Source of the DNA: Oligoflexia bacterium
Lineage (GTDB): Bacteria > Bdellovibrionota > UBA1018
NCBI GenBank assembly: GCA_031292385.1
Contig: JARLHE010000006.1
Span: 1-64,000 of the forward strand
Length of the DNA: 64,000 nucleotides
Reading direction: 5' to 3'
The position numbers were made by a program, and so were the translations under genes. Below, piece by piece: positions 62,890 through 64,000 of the stretch; within the stretch, counting starts at the first letter, position 1; each line of letters starts with the position of its first letter. The notes under the pieces were generated by a model, which saw only the letters and a program-made list of their open reading frames with translations, was not told where the DNA came from and ran no database searches.

Positions 62890-64000
62890 TTAAGGCATGA
62901 AGAGAATATGGGGAACGGAGCCGCCGGACGAGCCGTTATACATCTGCTTCAGCGCCTGACTCCAACCCGTGCGCCCCTCGAAGGCCATCGCTTCGTAGTT
63001 GGAGCTGTAGTCCGCGAATTCGCCCTGGTTTTTCGGCAGCCAGATCGAAACTCCGTTGGCTAATCCGTTGAAATTCGGCGTCACGTCGTTCGACACGACA
63101 TAGTTTTGAAAAGCGGTCAGGACGCCTTCGATATCCGTAGGCGCCACTCCCCTCGTCGACGCGGAACCGATCCGGGTCACGAAATCATGCAGGTCGCCGT
63201 AGTCTCGATAAGCGAAAGACTGAGTCGAGCTCGCCGCGGCCGTGACCTTCGCCAGATCCGAAGCGTCCAGCTTCAAGATGCTCGCTTTGAGGTTCGCGAT
63301 CGCGTTTTCGATTTGGTCCTGCTGGCTGAGATCGTAAACCGCCATCGTAGCGGACGAGCCGCCACTCGAACCGTCCGTGTATGATTTGCCGTATTCTTCA
63401 GCCAGAGCGGTCGCGATTTGGGCCGCCGTCAAGTCAGGCTGGGCGGTCCAACGGCGCAGAAATGCGTCATACGGCCATCCCGCGCCGGGCTCGACCTCCT
63501 GTGAGCCCAGGAAATACGAAACACTGTCACGCAATTCGCCGGCCACCTCGACCATCCCCATCAGGCAGGCATCGCTGCCATAGATGTCAATTTTTTGGCC
63601 GATCGCTTGCGAAGCCTGGGCAATCGCCTGACCAAGCTGCTGAGTGGTGATCGAATTTCCGCTGTTGTCGTCCCAGCTGATGTCGGTCGGATGGTAACGG
63701 TGGCCCGGGCGAACGGCTGAATTTTCGATCTGGATCGCATGCCAGCCGCTTCCGTGGTCCCAAACGTCGACGAAGTAATGTTTCGCCGGGAAGTTCTTCG
63801 CGCCCCACTCGATGAAGCTCTCGAGCGTGTGCCAATCGCCCATATCAACCACGCCCATGTCTTGCAAAACCGGTGACGTCACGCTGGACGGATTCGTGCT
63901 TTTTTGGACCAAAAGACGCTGTGTCTTGCCGTTTTGAAGGCTTGCCCACTGAACCACGATATTGAGGTGGTCAGTCGATCCCACCGTCTCCATCTGTTCA
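62890..64000 (-). CDS. Clostripain (C11)-family peptidase, N-terminus outside the window
   Basis: At least 367 residues are visible; the frame is open to the right edge (an ATG at 63,993 is internal, since family members continue upstream with the first strand of the fold). Counting from that Met, the catalytic pair is H80 in WDHGSGWH and C143 in SDACLMGMVEV. C11 peptidases are exported cysteine proteases that cut after Arg or Lys. The C-terminal part (GVSIWLPKNQGEFADYSSNYEAMAF) is typical. Stop is eight bases from oxyR (convergent). Confidence 0.9.
   Translation of the reverse strand, partial: EQMETVGSTDHLNIVVQWASLQNGKTQRLLVQKSTNPSSVTSPVLQDMGVVDMGDWHTLESFIEWGAKNFPAKHYFVDVWDHGSGWHAIQIENSAVRPGHRYHPTDISWDDNSGNSITTQQLGQAIAQASQAIGQKIDIYGSDACLMGMVEVAGELRDSVSYFLGSQEVEPGAGWPYDAFLRRWTAQPDLTAAQIATALAEEYGKSYTDGSSGGSSATMAVYDLSQQDQIENAIANLKASILKLDASDLAKVTAAASSTQSFAYRDYGDLHDFVTRIGSASTRGVAPTDIEGVLTAFQNYVVSNDVTPNFNGLANGVSIWLPKNQGEFADYSSNYEAMAFEGRTGWSQALKQMYNGSSGGSVPHILFMP

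Overview
The window looks like a chromosomal segment of a Gram-negative bacterium with many lipoproteins, outer-membrane beta-barrels, PilZ and Tad/Cpa-type proteins and hybrid-free histidine kinases. A Bdellovibrio-like or Oligoflexia-like lineage (Bdellovibrionota) fits best, but this is inference from gene style, not a marker-gene result. The core chromosome (about 21-64 kb) is visibly GC-rich; the first 21 kb is clearly richer in A+T and uses different codons.

Left part (1-21,044). After a transposase fragment and a small lipoprotein comes a tRNA-Arg(ACG) gene at 919-996. It is the target of an integrated element of about 20 kb: a large serine recombinase is read antisense out of the tRNA, and a 21-bp copy of the tRNA 3' end (976-996) is repeated exactly at 21,024-21,044. 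The element carries a zinc-ribbon gene coupled to the recombinase; a plasmid-like block with two ParB-fold proteins, a possible replication initiator and several unknown genes (3.7-9.1 kb); a PhyH-type oxygenase with a membrane partner; a small resolvase; an ATP-dependent DNA ligase relative that has lost its catalytic lysine; a possible nitrilase-fold protein; an Xre regulator with a perfect inverted-repeat operator; membrane, lipoprotein and winged-helix genes; and, next to the right end, a two-gene Lamassu-like (ABC-3C) defence module: DUF4297/Cap4-type nuclease plus zinc-hook SMC-like ATPase. The right end is a pile-up of partial direct and inverted tRNA copies and GC-rich hairpins, suggesting more than one integration event.

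Central part (21-48 kb). A response regulator/PAS histidine kinase pair, a long-chain acyl-CoA synthetase, a galactofuranose-type block (GT2, UDP-galactopyranose mutase with an in-frame stop, GT4), an exported three-gene set (signal-peptide glutaminase, outer-membrane barrel, exported amidohydrolase) beside a divergent outer-membrane protein, a three-gene membrane/histidine-kinase set, a cytochrome c-sorbosone dehydrogenase, DoxX, a GAF kinase overlapping rlmC, a lone CpaF-type ATPase, a GH3 glycosidase, an Xre-V4R regulator, an alcohol dehydrogenase, an AlkB-fold oxygenase, a short asparaginase-domain protein and an exported CHAD-like protein.

Right part (48-64 kb). A minus-strand run of SlyD-like FKBP, PilZ protein and two tandem RND permeases without adaptor or outer-membrane channel; an M3 metallopeptidase lipoprotein; YgiQ radical SAM enzyme; Lgt; a dicarboxylate symporter; OxyR with both redox cysteines and a matching upstream box; and a clostripain-family peptidase that runs off the right edge. 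No CRISPR array and no rRNA was seen.
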